Positions 40,401-47,992 of a DNA stretch of 64,000 nucleotides are shown piece by piece. Source of the DNA: Alphaproteobacteria bacterium (GTDB lineage: Bacteria; Myxococcota_A; UBA796; CAJQPC01). The position numbers and the translations under genes were made by a program. The stretch spans positions 558,001-622,000 of the forward strand of contig JACKEV010000010.1 in assembly GCA_020632795.1 (NCBI GenBank), read 5' to 3'. Each line of letters opens with the position of its first letter. Within the stretch, counting starts at the first letter, position 1. Under the pieces are notes generated by a model. That model saw nothing but the letters and a program-made list of their open reading frames with translations. It was not told the DNA's origin and searched no databases.

Positions 40401-40443
40401 ATCATATCGCGCGCCTCCAGGGGCCCCGTCCATCCATTACGTT
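40401..40443. promoter_or_regulatory. Divergent -10 elements for two probably leaderless genes
   Basis: On the minus strand TATGAT (40406-40401) ends six bases before the protease ATG. On the plus strand TACGTT (40438-40443) ends seven bases before the pirin ATG at 40451. Neither gene has a Shine-Dalgarno sequence. TAnnnT six to seven bases before ATG is the known layout of leaderless bacterial promoters. Confidence 0.55.
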
Positions 40444-40450
40444 CCTCTGC

Positions 40451-41488
40451 ATGGACAGCGACCTCATCCTCGGCACCGCGCGCCTGGGCTTCCCCTGGCA
40501 GACCCTCGACCCCTTCCTGTTCTGCGTCCACCACGACGACGCCTACCCCGCGGGCAACACGGCGATGGGCCCCGCCGCGTCCCTGGCCGGGCGGAGCCTG
40601 GGCAACGACTTCGTGGTGAAGGACGGCTGGCGCATGTACCACGGCGAGGTGGTGCCCGGCTTCCCGCGCCACCCCCACCGGGGCTTCGAGACGGTCACCC
40701 TGGCGCGCCGGGGCTTCATCGACCACAGCGACTCCCTGGGGGCCACCGCGCGCTTCGGCCACGGCGACGTGCAGTGGATGACCGCCGGCCGGGGCGTGGT
40801 GCACGCCGAGATGTTCCCCCTGGTCCGGCGCGACGCAGGCAACCCCACGGAGCTGTTCCAGATCTGGCTGAACCTGCCCAAGGCCGACAAGATGGTCGAC
40901 CCCTACTTCACGATGCTGTGGGGCCACACCATCCCCCGGCAGACCTTCCGGGACCGCGCCGGCCGGGCCACCGAGGTGGTCACCGTGGCCAACGCCCAGG
41001 GCGGCCCCGAGCAGCCCGCCCCGCCGCCGAACTCCTGGGCCTCGCGCCCCGAGAGCGCCGTCGAGATCCGCACCATCAAGATGGAGCCCGGGGCGCAGTG
41101 GACCCTGCCGGCGGGGCCCGAGGGGGTCCACCGGGTGCTGTACTTCTTCCAGGGCAGCGCCCTCGCCGTGGGGGATCACAAGGTGCCGGCGAAGGTGGCC
41201 ATCCAGCTCCACGCCGACCAGGCCGCGCCGCTGGAGGCCGGCCCCGACCCCTGCGAGCTGCTCCTGCTCCAGGGTCGCCCCATCGGCGAGCCCGTCGCCC
41301 ACCACGGGCCCTTCGTGATGAACACGCGGGACGAGCTGCGCCAGGCCTTCGCCGACTACCAGCGCACCGGCTTCGGCGGCTGGCCCTGGGACCGCCCCGA
41401 CCCGGTCCACCCCCGCGACCGGGGGCGCTTCGCCGTCCACGCCGACGGCCGGGAGGAGGTCCCGCCGGACGCCCTGCGCGCGGGCTGA
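40451..41488 (+). CDS. Pirin-family cupin protein
   Basis: A 345-residue bicupin. The N-terminal cupin carries the pirin metal signature: HPHRGFETVTL, then GHGDVQWMTAGRGVVHAEM, giving the His/His/His/Glu iron site. The C-terminal cupin (PEGVHRVLYFFQGSALAVG) lacks obvious ligands, as in other pirins. Members act as quercetin 2,3-dioxygenases or redox-linked co-regulators; the activity cannot be decided here. The C-terminal extension (TGFGGWPWDRPDPVHPRDRG) is typical of the family. The gene is divergent from the protease. Confidence 0.9.
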   Translation: MDSDLILGTARLGFPWQTLDPFLFCVHHDDAYPAGNTAMGPAASLAGRSLGNDFVVKDGWRMYHGEVVPGFPRHPHRGFETVTLARRGFIDHSDSLGATARFGHGDVQWMTAGRGVVHAEMFPLVRRDAGNPTELFQIWLNLPKADKMVDPYFTMLWGHTIPRQTFRDRAGRATEVVTVANAQGGPEQPAPPPNSWASRPESAVEIRTIKMEPGAQWTLPAGPEGVHRVLYFFQGSALAVGDHKVPAKVAIQLHADQAAPLEAGPDPCELLLLQGRPIGEPVAHHGPFVMNTRDELRQAFADYQRTGFGGWPWDRPDPVHPRDRGRFAVHADGREEVPPDALRAG

Positions 41489-41546
41489 CGGTCCGGGGAC
41501 CGCCGGGGGATTCCTTTGATGGCCTCCACTTACGCGAGGAAGGGCC

Positions 41547-41903
41547 ATGAATGAAGAGCACCCCGGAGACGCCGTGACCCGCGACGCTGCGCTGATCCAG
41601 CAGTTCTTCCGGGAGCACACCGCGCCGGACGGCCGCCGCAACGCCCTTCGCTTTGTGGAGCCGGCCGGCCGGGGCTACGTGGTCGTGCTGGGCTACGACC
41701 TGACCGACCTCCCCCCCTTCGAGGAGGAGGACGACGGCGACCCGGTGACCTACATCGAGCCCGGCGAGGACACCATCGAGCTGGCCGAGCAGACCCTGGT
41801 GGCGCTGCGGAGGGCCCACCCCCACCTGGCCCGGGTGCGGATCTCCCTGGTCTACGACGACTCCGGCGCGCCCCAGGTCTGGCCCGGCGACTTCGTCGGG
41901 TAG
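41547..41903 (+). CDS. Small acidic protein of unknown function
   Basis: A 118-residue acidic protein with alternating beta and helical segments (YVVVLGYDLTD, EEEDDGD, ARVRISLVYDD). GAGGAAGGG precedes ATG 41547; ATG 41551 is in another frame. No family is recognised. It lies 58 bases after the pirin gene and its last 52 bases overlap the end of the convergent patatin gene. Confidence 0.6.
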   Translation: MNEEHPGDAVTRDAALIQQFFREHTAPDGRRNALRFVEPAGRGYVVVLGYDLTDLPPFEEEDDGDPVTYIEPGEDTIELAEQTLVALRRAHPHLARVRISLVYDDSGAPQVWPGDFVG

Positions 41904-43327
41904 CCCAGCCGCGCCTCCAGCCGCCCCACGCAGCGCTCGAAGCAGCGCCCGATCCGCGTCTGGTCCCGGATCATGGCCAGGCGGGGCCAGACCGCGCGCT
42001 CCCCGTGGCGGATGAACCGGGCCAGCTCATGCGGGGTGGGGTTCTTGACGATGCGCACCAGCAGGTCCGGCGGGAAGGCCGGCGTGATGTTGATGTCACC
42101 GCGGTAGGTCTGGGTGGCGAGGCTGTGGGCGTGGTCCAGCCAGGCCCGCGCGGCCCGCTCGCCGACGAGGTGTCGGGCCACGTCCAGCCCCCACGCCACC
42201 CCCGCGGACAGGGTCAGCGCGACGATCGCGCGCAGCAGCGGGGGCTGGTTGGGGCGGCGCTCCAGGAAGGGCAGGACGTGGGGGTTGGTCTGGCTGACGA
42301 TGAAGTGGTTGGCGTTGAACAGCCGCCCCAGGCGCGCCTTGGGCAGGTCCCCCGCCATCGAGCCGTCCACCCAGCGCTCAGAGGGGATGTAGGGCACGGC
42401 CGCGCCGTCGGGACCCCGGGCGTACAGGCGGCTGGGGGGGTACAGGCCGGGCAGCGCGCTGGAGGCGACCACGGCGCTGACGACCAGCACGTCGGGGGCG
42501 GTGAGGTGGTTGAGGATGCGCGGCCGCTGCCGCACCCGGGTGGGCGAGACGCTGACGTTCAGCACCCGCCCGGAGCGGGCGTGGGCCTCCCCGAAGCTGT
42601 AGGGGCCGATGTTGTGCTCCAGGACCTCGGCGAGCTGCTCGGGCCGGAGCGCCGCGCGATCCTGGAGGATCCGCCGTGGCCCCGCCAGGGCGAGCCCGTC
42701 GAGGCGCATGGCCTCCGGATTAGCGAACAGCGTTCGGTTTTCATCCTCGGTGCGGGCGCAGATCCCCCCGGCGACCATCGCCCCGGTGGAGGCCCCCGAG
42801 ATCACGGTGGGCAGCAGGCCCTGGCTCCACAGGGCCTTGACCACGCCCAGGTGGTAGAAGCCCAGGGTCGCGCCGCCGGACAGCATCAGCGCCGAGCGCC
42901 CGTAGACCCGGGCGGCGGCCTGGAACAGCGCCAGCTTGACCGCGTCGGGGTAGCCGGGCAGCGCCGCGTCACAGAGGTGCTCCAGGGTGCGCTCGGTCTC
43001 GGCGAGGTAGCGCTCGATGAGGCGCTTGGTGCCGGTGAGGGCGGGGCGGTACAGGGCGGGGCTGCGCAGGTCGCCCAGGTTGCGGTTCAGGCCCCGGTGC
43101 AGCAGGGCGATCAGGGCCTCGGTGTCGCCGTCCTCGCGCAGGCGCGTCATGCGGTCGAGCTGCTCCCGGATCAGCTCGTGGTGGTAGTGGGGGGAGGCGT
43201 CCTCGTCGCGCCAGGCGGCGGCGCCGGTGGCGCGGTCGACCTCGCGGGCCGCCTCCAGCCAGTCCGGGTACGTCTCGGCCTGCTGGAGGGCGTCGCGCAG
43301 GGCGGCGGGGGCACGGTCTCGTAGCAT
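41852..43327 (-). CDS. Patatin-like phospholipase/lipase (DUF3336, SDP1-like)
   Basis: A 491-residue protein. A helical N-terminal DUF3336-like region (residues about 1-135) precedes a patatin domain. The domain has the oxyanion loop SGGATLGFYHLGVVKAL, nucleophile elbow GASTG (Ser in ISGASTGAMVAGG) and catalytic Asp in WVDGSMAGD. This order is that of the SDP1/Tgl3-5 triacylglycerol-lipase branch. ATG 43327 has GGAGG seven bases upstream. It probably hydrolyses neutral lipids or phospholipids and could supply acyl chains to beta-oxidation. It is divergent from the methyltransferase gene with only 27 bases between starts. Confidence 0.88.
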   Translation of the reverse strand: MLRDRAPAALRDALQQAETYPDWLEAAREVDRATGAAAWRDEDASPHYHHELIREQLDRMTRLREDGDTEALIALLHRGLNRNLGDLRSPALYRPALTGTKRLIERYLAETERTLEHLCDAALPGYPDAVKLALFQAAARVYGRSALMLSGGATLGFYHLGVVKALWSQGLLPTVISGASTGAMVAGGICARTEDENRTLFANPEAMRLDGLALAGPRRILQDRAALRPEQLAEVLEHNIGPYSFGEAHARSGRVLNVSVSPTRVRQRPRILNHLTAPDVLVVSAVVASSALPGLYPPSRLYARGPDGAAVPYIPSERWVDGSMAGDLPKARLGRLFNANHFIVSQTNPHVLPFLERRPNQPPLLRAIVALTLSAGVAWGLDVARHLVGERAARAWLDHAHSLATQTYRGDINITPAFPPDLLVRIVKNPTPHELARFIRHGERAVWPRLAMIRDQTRIGRCFERCVGRLEARLGYPTKSPGQTWGAPESS

Positions 43328-43354
43328 CGCGTCCTCCAGGTTAGCGGATGGCCC

Positions 43355-44128
43355 GTGCCCGCGCTCTCCCGGACCACGCGCGGCCGCTCCCGCCCGGGGC
43401 GGCTGCGCCTCGTCGATCGCTACCTGCTGGCGGCGGAGGCTGCGCTGCTGGGCGCGCCGGGGGACGCCCCGGTCGTCGACCTGGGGCTGGGGGCCGAGCC
43501 CTGGACCACCGTGGCGCTGTTCGAGGCCCTGGCCGCGCTGCCAGCGCCCCCGCCGGTGCTCGGGGTGGACGTGGACCCGGCGCGGGTGGCCGGGGCGCAG
43601 GCGGCGGCCCGCCCGGGGCTCTCCTTCGTGGTCTCGGGGTTCGACGTGCCCGGCCCCGCGCGGCTCGTGCGGGCGATGAACGTGCTGCGCCAGTACCCCC
43701 CCGCGCAGGTGGCCGAGGCGCGGGCGCGCATGGGGGCGGCGCTCGTCGAGGGCGGGCTGCTGGTGGAGGGCACCTCCAACAAGGAGGGGCACATCGTCAC
43801 CGCCGCGCTGCTGCGTCGGCGGGGGGCGGCGCTGGTCGCCGAGGGGCTCCTGCTGGCGACGGACTTCTCGGCGGGCTTCGCCCCGGCCATGTTCGCCCGG
43901 TGGCTGCCCCGGGACCTGCGGCCGGCGGGGCGGCCCTCCCCGGCGGCGCAGAGGCTGCTGGACGGGTGGACCGCGGCGTTCGCGGGGACGACCGGGGCGC
44001 TGGCGGGGCGGTTCGCGGACAGCGCGGCGGCGGCGGGGTTGCGAGGGGTGGGGGATGGGATGGCGGTGGCGGGGTGGCCCCCTCAGAGCCCGTCCCCGAA
44101 CGCCACGAGCGCGTCCTCGATGTCGTAG
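43355..44128 (+). CDS. Class I SAM-dependent methyltransferase-like protein
   Basis: A 257-residue protein with Rossmann motif I (VVDLGLGAEPWTTVALFEAL), acidic strand-2 end LGVDVDPARV and GALVEGGLLVEGTSN. These resemble class I methyltransferases, although the glycine loop (DLGLGAEPW) is altered. Start GTG 43355; the upstream ATG at 43348 is in another frame. The substrate is unknown. The C-terminus overlaps the convergent serine hydrolase gene by 46 bases, and its last 20 residues are low complexity. Confidence 0.7.
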   Translation: MPALSRTTRGRSRPGRLRLVDRYLLAAEAALLGAPGDAPVVDLGLGAEPWTTVALFEALAALPAPPPVLGVDVDPARVAGAQAAARPGLSFVVSGFDVPGPARLVRAMNVLRQYPPAQVAEARARMGAALVEGGLLVEGTSNKEGHIVTAALLRRRGAALVAEGLLLATDFSAGFAPAMFARWLPRDLRPAGRPSPAAQRLLDGWTAAFAGTTGALAGRFADSAAAAGLRGVGDGMAVAGWPPQSPSPNATSASSMS

Positions 44129-45270
44129 ATGGCGTCCTCCCGGTCCCAGTCGCCGTTCATGAGCAGCACCAGCCCCAGGGAGCCGTCCTGGCGCATGAAG
44201 ACGTCGGTGGCCGCGCCGTTCTCGCCGCCGCTGTGGCCGATCCAGAGCTGGGACTCGCCCATGTCCTCGCGGTACCAGCCCAGGCCCTGGGCGTCGTCCA
44301 GGCGGGGGAAGGCCGGGGTCATGGCCTCCTCCAGGAGCGCGGTGTTGAGGATCTCGGCGTCGCCGAGGCCGCCGCCGGCCGCCATCGCCGCCAGGAAGCA
44401 GGCGACGTCCTGGGCGGTGCTGCGCAGGCCGCCGTTGGGGAAGTCCGCGAAGGTGTAGTGCCCCTGGGGCTCATAGCTGCCAGCCCGGAAGCGGTAGGGC
44501 ATCGCCACCTCGTCCAGGTCGAGGTCGGCCACCCGCCAGGAGGTCCGGTCCATGCCGAGGGGCTCGAAGATGCGCGCCTCGGTGAGCGCCACGAAGTCCT
44601 GTCCGGTGGCGGCCTCGGCCAGGTACCCCAGCGCCGCATACCCCATGTTGGCGTAGCTGTAGACCTGCTCCGGGCCGTCGGGCTCGAAGTTGCGGTCGGC
44701 GTCGTACCACTGGCCGTCGGGGTCGAAGTAGCCCTCGTTCAGCGCCGCCAGGGAGACCGACGGGTCCTGCCCGGTGGTGTAGAAGGTGTCCATCACCGCG
44801 TCGTTGTCCGCGATCCCGCCGACGTGGGCCAGCAGGGCCCGGGGGGTGATGGGGGTGCCCGGGGCGTCGGGGTGCTGGAAGGAGAACGGCACCAGCGCGT
44901 CGGCGTCCTGGTCGAGGTCCAGCTCGCCCCGGGCGTGGGCCTGGAGCACGGCGGTGGCGGTGAACAGCTTGGACACCGAGGCCAGCAGGAACGGCGTGTC
45001 GGCGGTGGCCGGGACCTCGGTCTCGACGTTCGCCCAGCCGTAGCCCCGGCACCACAGGACGCGATCCCCCGAGGTGAGGCAGGCGCTCAGGCCGGGAACG
45101 CGGGCGGCCTGCATGCCGGCGGCGACATCCTCGTCCAGGCTGGCCGGGGTCTCCGGCCAGGCGTCCGGCACCGCCGGGCACACCGTGGGGGTGGGGTCGG
45201 TCTCGGTGGGCGGGCCCGCCTCGGGGGCGGCGCAGCCCAGGAGCGGGAGCAGCAGGAGCGCGCTTCGCAT
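44083..45270 (-). CDS. Serine hydrolase lipoprotein, class C beta-lactamase / PBP family
   Basis: A 395-residue lipoprotein (leader MRSALLLLPLLGC, Cys13). The beta-lactamase-fold motifs are present: nucleophile S98-V-S-K101, Y206-A-N208 and a third motif GHSGGEN. Sequence style (LTSGDRVLWCRGYG, PFLLASVSKLFTA, DVACFLAAMA) fits the esterase/D-aminopeptidase-like branch (PF00144). It may trim peptides or esters at the cell surface; real beta-lactamase activity is not implied. TATGTT (45301-45296) is a possible -10, and GAGGAAGG precedes the ATG. Confidence 0.9.
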   Translation of the reverse strand: MRSALLLLPLLGCAAPEAGPPTETDPTPTVCPAVPDAWPETPASLDEDVAAGMQAARVPGLSACLTSGDRVLWCRGYGWANVETEVPATADTPFLLASVSKLFTATAVLQAHARGELDLDQDADALVPFSFQHPDAPGTPITPRALLAHVGGIADNDAVMDTFYTTGQDPSVSLAALNEGYFDPDGQWYDADRNFEPDGPEQVYSYANMGYAALGYLAEAATGQDFVALTEARIFEPLGMDRTSWRVADLDLDEVAMPYRFRAGSYEPQGHYTFADFPNGGLRSTAQDVACFLAAMAAGGGLGDAEILNTALLEEAMTPAFPRLDDAQGLGWYREDMGESQLWIGHSGGENGAATDVFMRQDGSLGLVLLMNGDWDREDAIYDIEDALVAFGDGL

Positions 45271-45414
45271 GCCTTCCTCATCGGCTGTTCATGGGGAACA
45301 TAGACGAGAATGGTGAAGCGGGGCTGTAGAGATTCCTCCATGTGGCTCGGGGAGACCCGCCCCCACCCGCCCCCTGACCCCGACCGGCTATGGTGTTTCA
45401 TCTCCCACCTCTGC

Positions 45415-45438
45415 TATCCTTCGGACAGAACCTGTCCG
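45415..45438 (+). promoter_or_regulatory. -10-like TATCCT followed by inverted repeat CGGACAG-AAC-CTGTCCG
   Basis: TATCCT (45415-45420) precedes a perfect seven-base inverted repeat (45422-45428 and 45432-45438) that would cover the transcription start of the metallophosphatase gene. Either a repressor operator or a 5' hairpin is possible. Confidence 0.5.
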
Positions 45439-45448
45439 TGGCCCCCCG

Positions 45449-46495
45449 ATGACCCGACTCCTCCCGCTGCTCGCGCTGCTCGGCTGCACGCCGGAACCGT
45501 CGACGAAGGCGCCGGCGGACAGCACCCCCGCGTCGGCTGATGACTCCGGCCCCGAGGCGGACGCCGACAGCGACGCGGACGCCGACAGCGACACCGACGC
45601 GGACAGCGACGCCGATACAGACACCGACACGGACGCCGACACCGACGTCCCGGAGGAGCAGGTCGTGCGCTTCGTGGCCCTGGGCGACGGCGGCGAGGGC
45701 AACAACGACCAGTACACCAACGCCAACGCCATCGCCTCGGTCTGCGCGGAGCGGGGCTGCGACTTCGCCCTCTACCTGGGCGACAACTTCTACAACGACG
45801 GCGTCTACAGCGTCGACGACGAGCAGTTCGAGACCAAGTTCGAGCAGCCCTACGCGGTGGTCGACCTGCCCTTCTACGTGGTGCTCGGCAACCACGACTA
45901 CGGCGAGCTGTCGCTGTTCGACTACAAGGTCGAGTTCGAGATCGACTACTCGAACCACTCGGACAAGTGGACGATGCCCGACCGCTACTACACGGTCTCC
46001 CACGAGCACGTCCAGCTCTTCGGCCTCGACACCAACCAGATCATGATCTGGGGCGGCGACGACCAGCAGGCCTGGCTCAACGCCCAGCTCGCCGCGTCCA
46101 CCGCCACCTGGAAGATCGCCTTCGGCCACCACCCCTACATCTCCAACGGCCAGCACGGCAACGCGGGGGCCTACGAGGGCTATGAGTGGCTGCCCATCGC
46201 CAACGGGGCCACCATCAAGGCCTTCATGGACGAGAGCCTCTGCGGGCAGGTGGACGTCTACTTCGCCGGGCACGACCACAACCGGCAGTGGCCGGTGGCG
46301 GTCTGCGGCACCGAGTTCGTGGTGAGCGGCGCGGCGGCCAAGACAACCGACCTCGAGGGCCGGGGCAACCAGGTCTACTTCGAAGACGACACGCTCGAGG
46401 GGTTCTTCTGGGTGGAGATCCGGGACGAGACCTTCACCGGCGCGTTCTACAACCTCTACGGAGAGCTGGAGTACACTCGCAGCTTCTCCAAGTAG
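45449..46495 (+). CDS. Metallophosphatase lipoprotein, purple acid phosphatase-like
   Basis: A 348-residue lipoprotein (MTRLLPLLALLGC, Cys13) with a long Asp-Ala/Thr/Ser linker and then a calcineurin-type domain. Metal-ligand motifs appear in order: ALGDGGEG, YLGDNFYNDG, VLGNHDYG, FGHHPYIS and FAGHDHNRQ. The arrangement is like ACP5-type purple acid phosphatases, which hydrolyse phosphomonoesters with a di-metal centre. It is probably tethered to the outer membrane for phosphate scavenging. It is divergent from the serine hydrolase. Confidence 0.9.
   Translation: MTRLLPLLALLGCTPEPSTKAPADSTPASADDSGPEADADSDADADSDTDADSDADTDTDTDADTDVPEEQVVRFVALGDGGEGNNDQYTNANAIASVCAERGCDFALYLGDNFYNDGVYSVDDEQFETKFEQPYAVVDLPFYVVLGNHDYGELSLFDYKVEFEIDYSNHSDKWTMPDRYYTVSHEHVQLFGLDTNQIMIWGGDDQQAWLNAQLAASTATWKIAFGHHPYISNGQHGNAGAYEGYEWLPIANGATIKAFMDESLCGQVDVYFAGHDHNRQWPVAVCGTEFVVSGAAAKTTDLEGRGNQVYFEDDTLEGFFWVEIRDETFTGAFYNLYGELEYTRSFSK
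45557..45647. repeat. Coding repeats for an Asp-Ala/Thr/Ser linker
   Basis: GCGGAC/GCCGAC/ACCGAC/AGCGAC hexamers encode the spacer between the lipidated Cys and the phosphatase domain, parallel to 38656-38737. Confidence 0.85.
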
Positions 46496-46516
46496 GGGCG
46501 GACCCTGGAGCCGGAC

Positions 46517-46975
46517 ATGGCGACCGATCGATTCGAGACCTTCGCAGAGTTCTGGCCCCACTACCTCGGCGAGCACCGGACGCCCCTGTGCCGGGTGGCC
46601 CACTTCGTGGGGACCTCGATCTCCATCGCGCTGTACGCGGCCAGCTTCGCGCTGGATCCGGTGGGCTTCGGGGGGGCCATGCTGTTCGTGGTGGCGCTGG
46701 GCGCGGCGGGCTTCTCCGTGGTGGAGTCCCGGGCGCGCGCCACCGTGTTCCTGCTGGCGATGTTCGGGGTGGCCGCCTGGGCCCAGCCCTACCTCGTGCC
46801 GGCGGCGGTGGCGGCGGGCTACGCTTTCGCCTGGGTCGGCCACTTCCACATCGAGAACAACCGCCCCGCGTCCTTCGACTACCCGGTCTGGTCCTTCTTC
46901 GCCGACCTGCGCATGTGGGCCCTGATGCTGACAGGGCGCCTGTGGAGCGGGGACCCGGTGACCCAGGTGGCCTGA
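46517..46975 (+). CDS. Mpo1-like (DUF962) membrane protein
   Basis: A 152-residue protein with about four TM segments. The family motifs are clear: FWPHYLGEHRTPLCRVAHFVGT near the N-terminus (residues about 12-33) and VGHFHIENNRPASFDYPVWSF towards the C-terminus. Yeast Mpo1 is an iron-dependent dioxygenase that alpha-oxidises 2-hydroxy fatty acids, and the His/Glu residues in these motifs fit that. It lies 21 bases after the phosphatase gene and 13 before the flippase-like gene, so the three may be co-transcribed. Confidence 0.85.
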   Translation: MATDRFETFAEFWPHYLGEHRTPLCRVAHFVGTSISIALYAASFALDPVGFGGAMLFVVALGAAGFSVVESRARATVFLLAMFGVAAWAQPYLVPAAVAAGYAFAWVGHFHIENNRPASFDYPVWSFFADLRMWALMLTGRLWSGDPVTQVA

Positions 46976-46988
46976 CGCCTGAGCCCCC

Positions 46989-47939
46989 TTGCCCCGACCT
47001 CGCGACGCCGCCCTCCTGCTCCTCCGGGTCACGCTCACCGTGGGGGCGCTGGGCTGGGCCCTGCGGCGGGTCGACCTGTCCGTGGCCCGGACCGCGCTGG
47101 CAGAGGCCCCGCTCTGGGCCTTCTTCGTCCCGCCCGCGCTGATGCTCGTCAACAGCGCCCTGCACGCCCTGCGGACCGGGCTCCTGCTGGACGCCCTGGG
47201 GGTGCGCGCCCCGCCCACCGCCCTGCTGGGGGCCATGCTGAAGGGCAACTTCGCGGGCATCGTGCTCCCGGGGGGCGGCGCCGAGGTGGCCAAGGCAGGC
47301 TTCCTGGCGCGGATCACGTCCGCGGACGCCGCGGTGGTGGCCCTGGTCACCGCCCGGGTGCTGGAGTTCGTGCCCTGGGCGCTCCTGCTGCTCTACGGGC
47401 TGGCCTGGGGGCTCGCGGCGTGGGACCCGGCGCTGGGGGGGGCGGCGGCGGCCTTCGCCGGGGCCTTCCTGGCCGTGAGCGGGGCGACGGCCCTCGGGGT
47501 GCGCTGGGGGCCCACCTCGGCGCGCCGCCTGCCCGGCCGCGTGGGGGTCTTCGGCGAGCGGGCGGCCAGCGCGCTGACCCGCCTGTCCCACCGCCCCGCG
47601 CGGCTGGCGCTGGTCATGGCCCTCGCCCTGCCGTTCAAGCTGATCAACGGGCTCTCGGTCTGGGCGGTGCTGCACGCCTACGCCGTTCCGCTGCCCTACG
47701 CCGACGTGCTGGCGATCTTCCCCGCCGCGGACGCGCTGATCTCCCTGCCGATCACCATCAACGGCGTCGGCGTACGGGAGGGGGTCTTCGCCCGCGCGCT
47801 GGCCCCCCTGGGGACCCCCGCCGAGGTGGCGGTCGCCGCCGCCCTCACCCGGTGGTGCGGCGAGCTGGGGCGCGCCGCGGTGGGCGGGCTGTGGTTCCTC
47901 ATCGACGGGCTCGGGCGCCGGGAGTTGACGCCCCGCTGA
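46989..47939 (+). CDS. YbhN/UPF0104-type flippase-like membrane protein
   Basis: A 316-residue protein with about eight TM segments and the lysylphosphatidylglycerol synthetase TM-region signature: GALGWALRRVDL, MLKGNFAGIVLPGGGAEVAKA, and LISLPITINGVGVREGVFA. Members without the synthetase domain act as lipid or glycan flippases or accessory proteins. Start is TTG 46989; no strong ribosome site is seen, so coupling to the upstream gene is likely. It lacks the cytoplasmic acyltransferase-like domain of MprF. Confidence 0.85.
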   Translation: MPRPRDAALLLLRVTLTVGALGWALRRVDLSVARTALAEAPLWAFFVPPALMLVNSALHALRTGLLLDALGVRAPPTALLGAMLKGNFAGIVLPGGGAEVAKAGFLARITSADAAVVALVTARVLEFVPWALLLLYGLAWGLAAWDPALGGAAAAFAGAFLAVSGATALGVRWGPTSARRLPGRVGVFGERAASALTRLSHRPARLALVMALALPFKLINGLSVWAVLHAYAVPLPYADVLAIFPAADALISLPITINGVGVREGVFARALAPLGTPAEVAVAAALTRWCGELGRAAVGGLWFLIDGLGRRELTPR

Positions 47940-47992
47940 CCGCCACGTATGCGAGACTGTGAGAATCCAGGGGAGTCCCTCATCGGCAGAAG

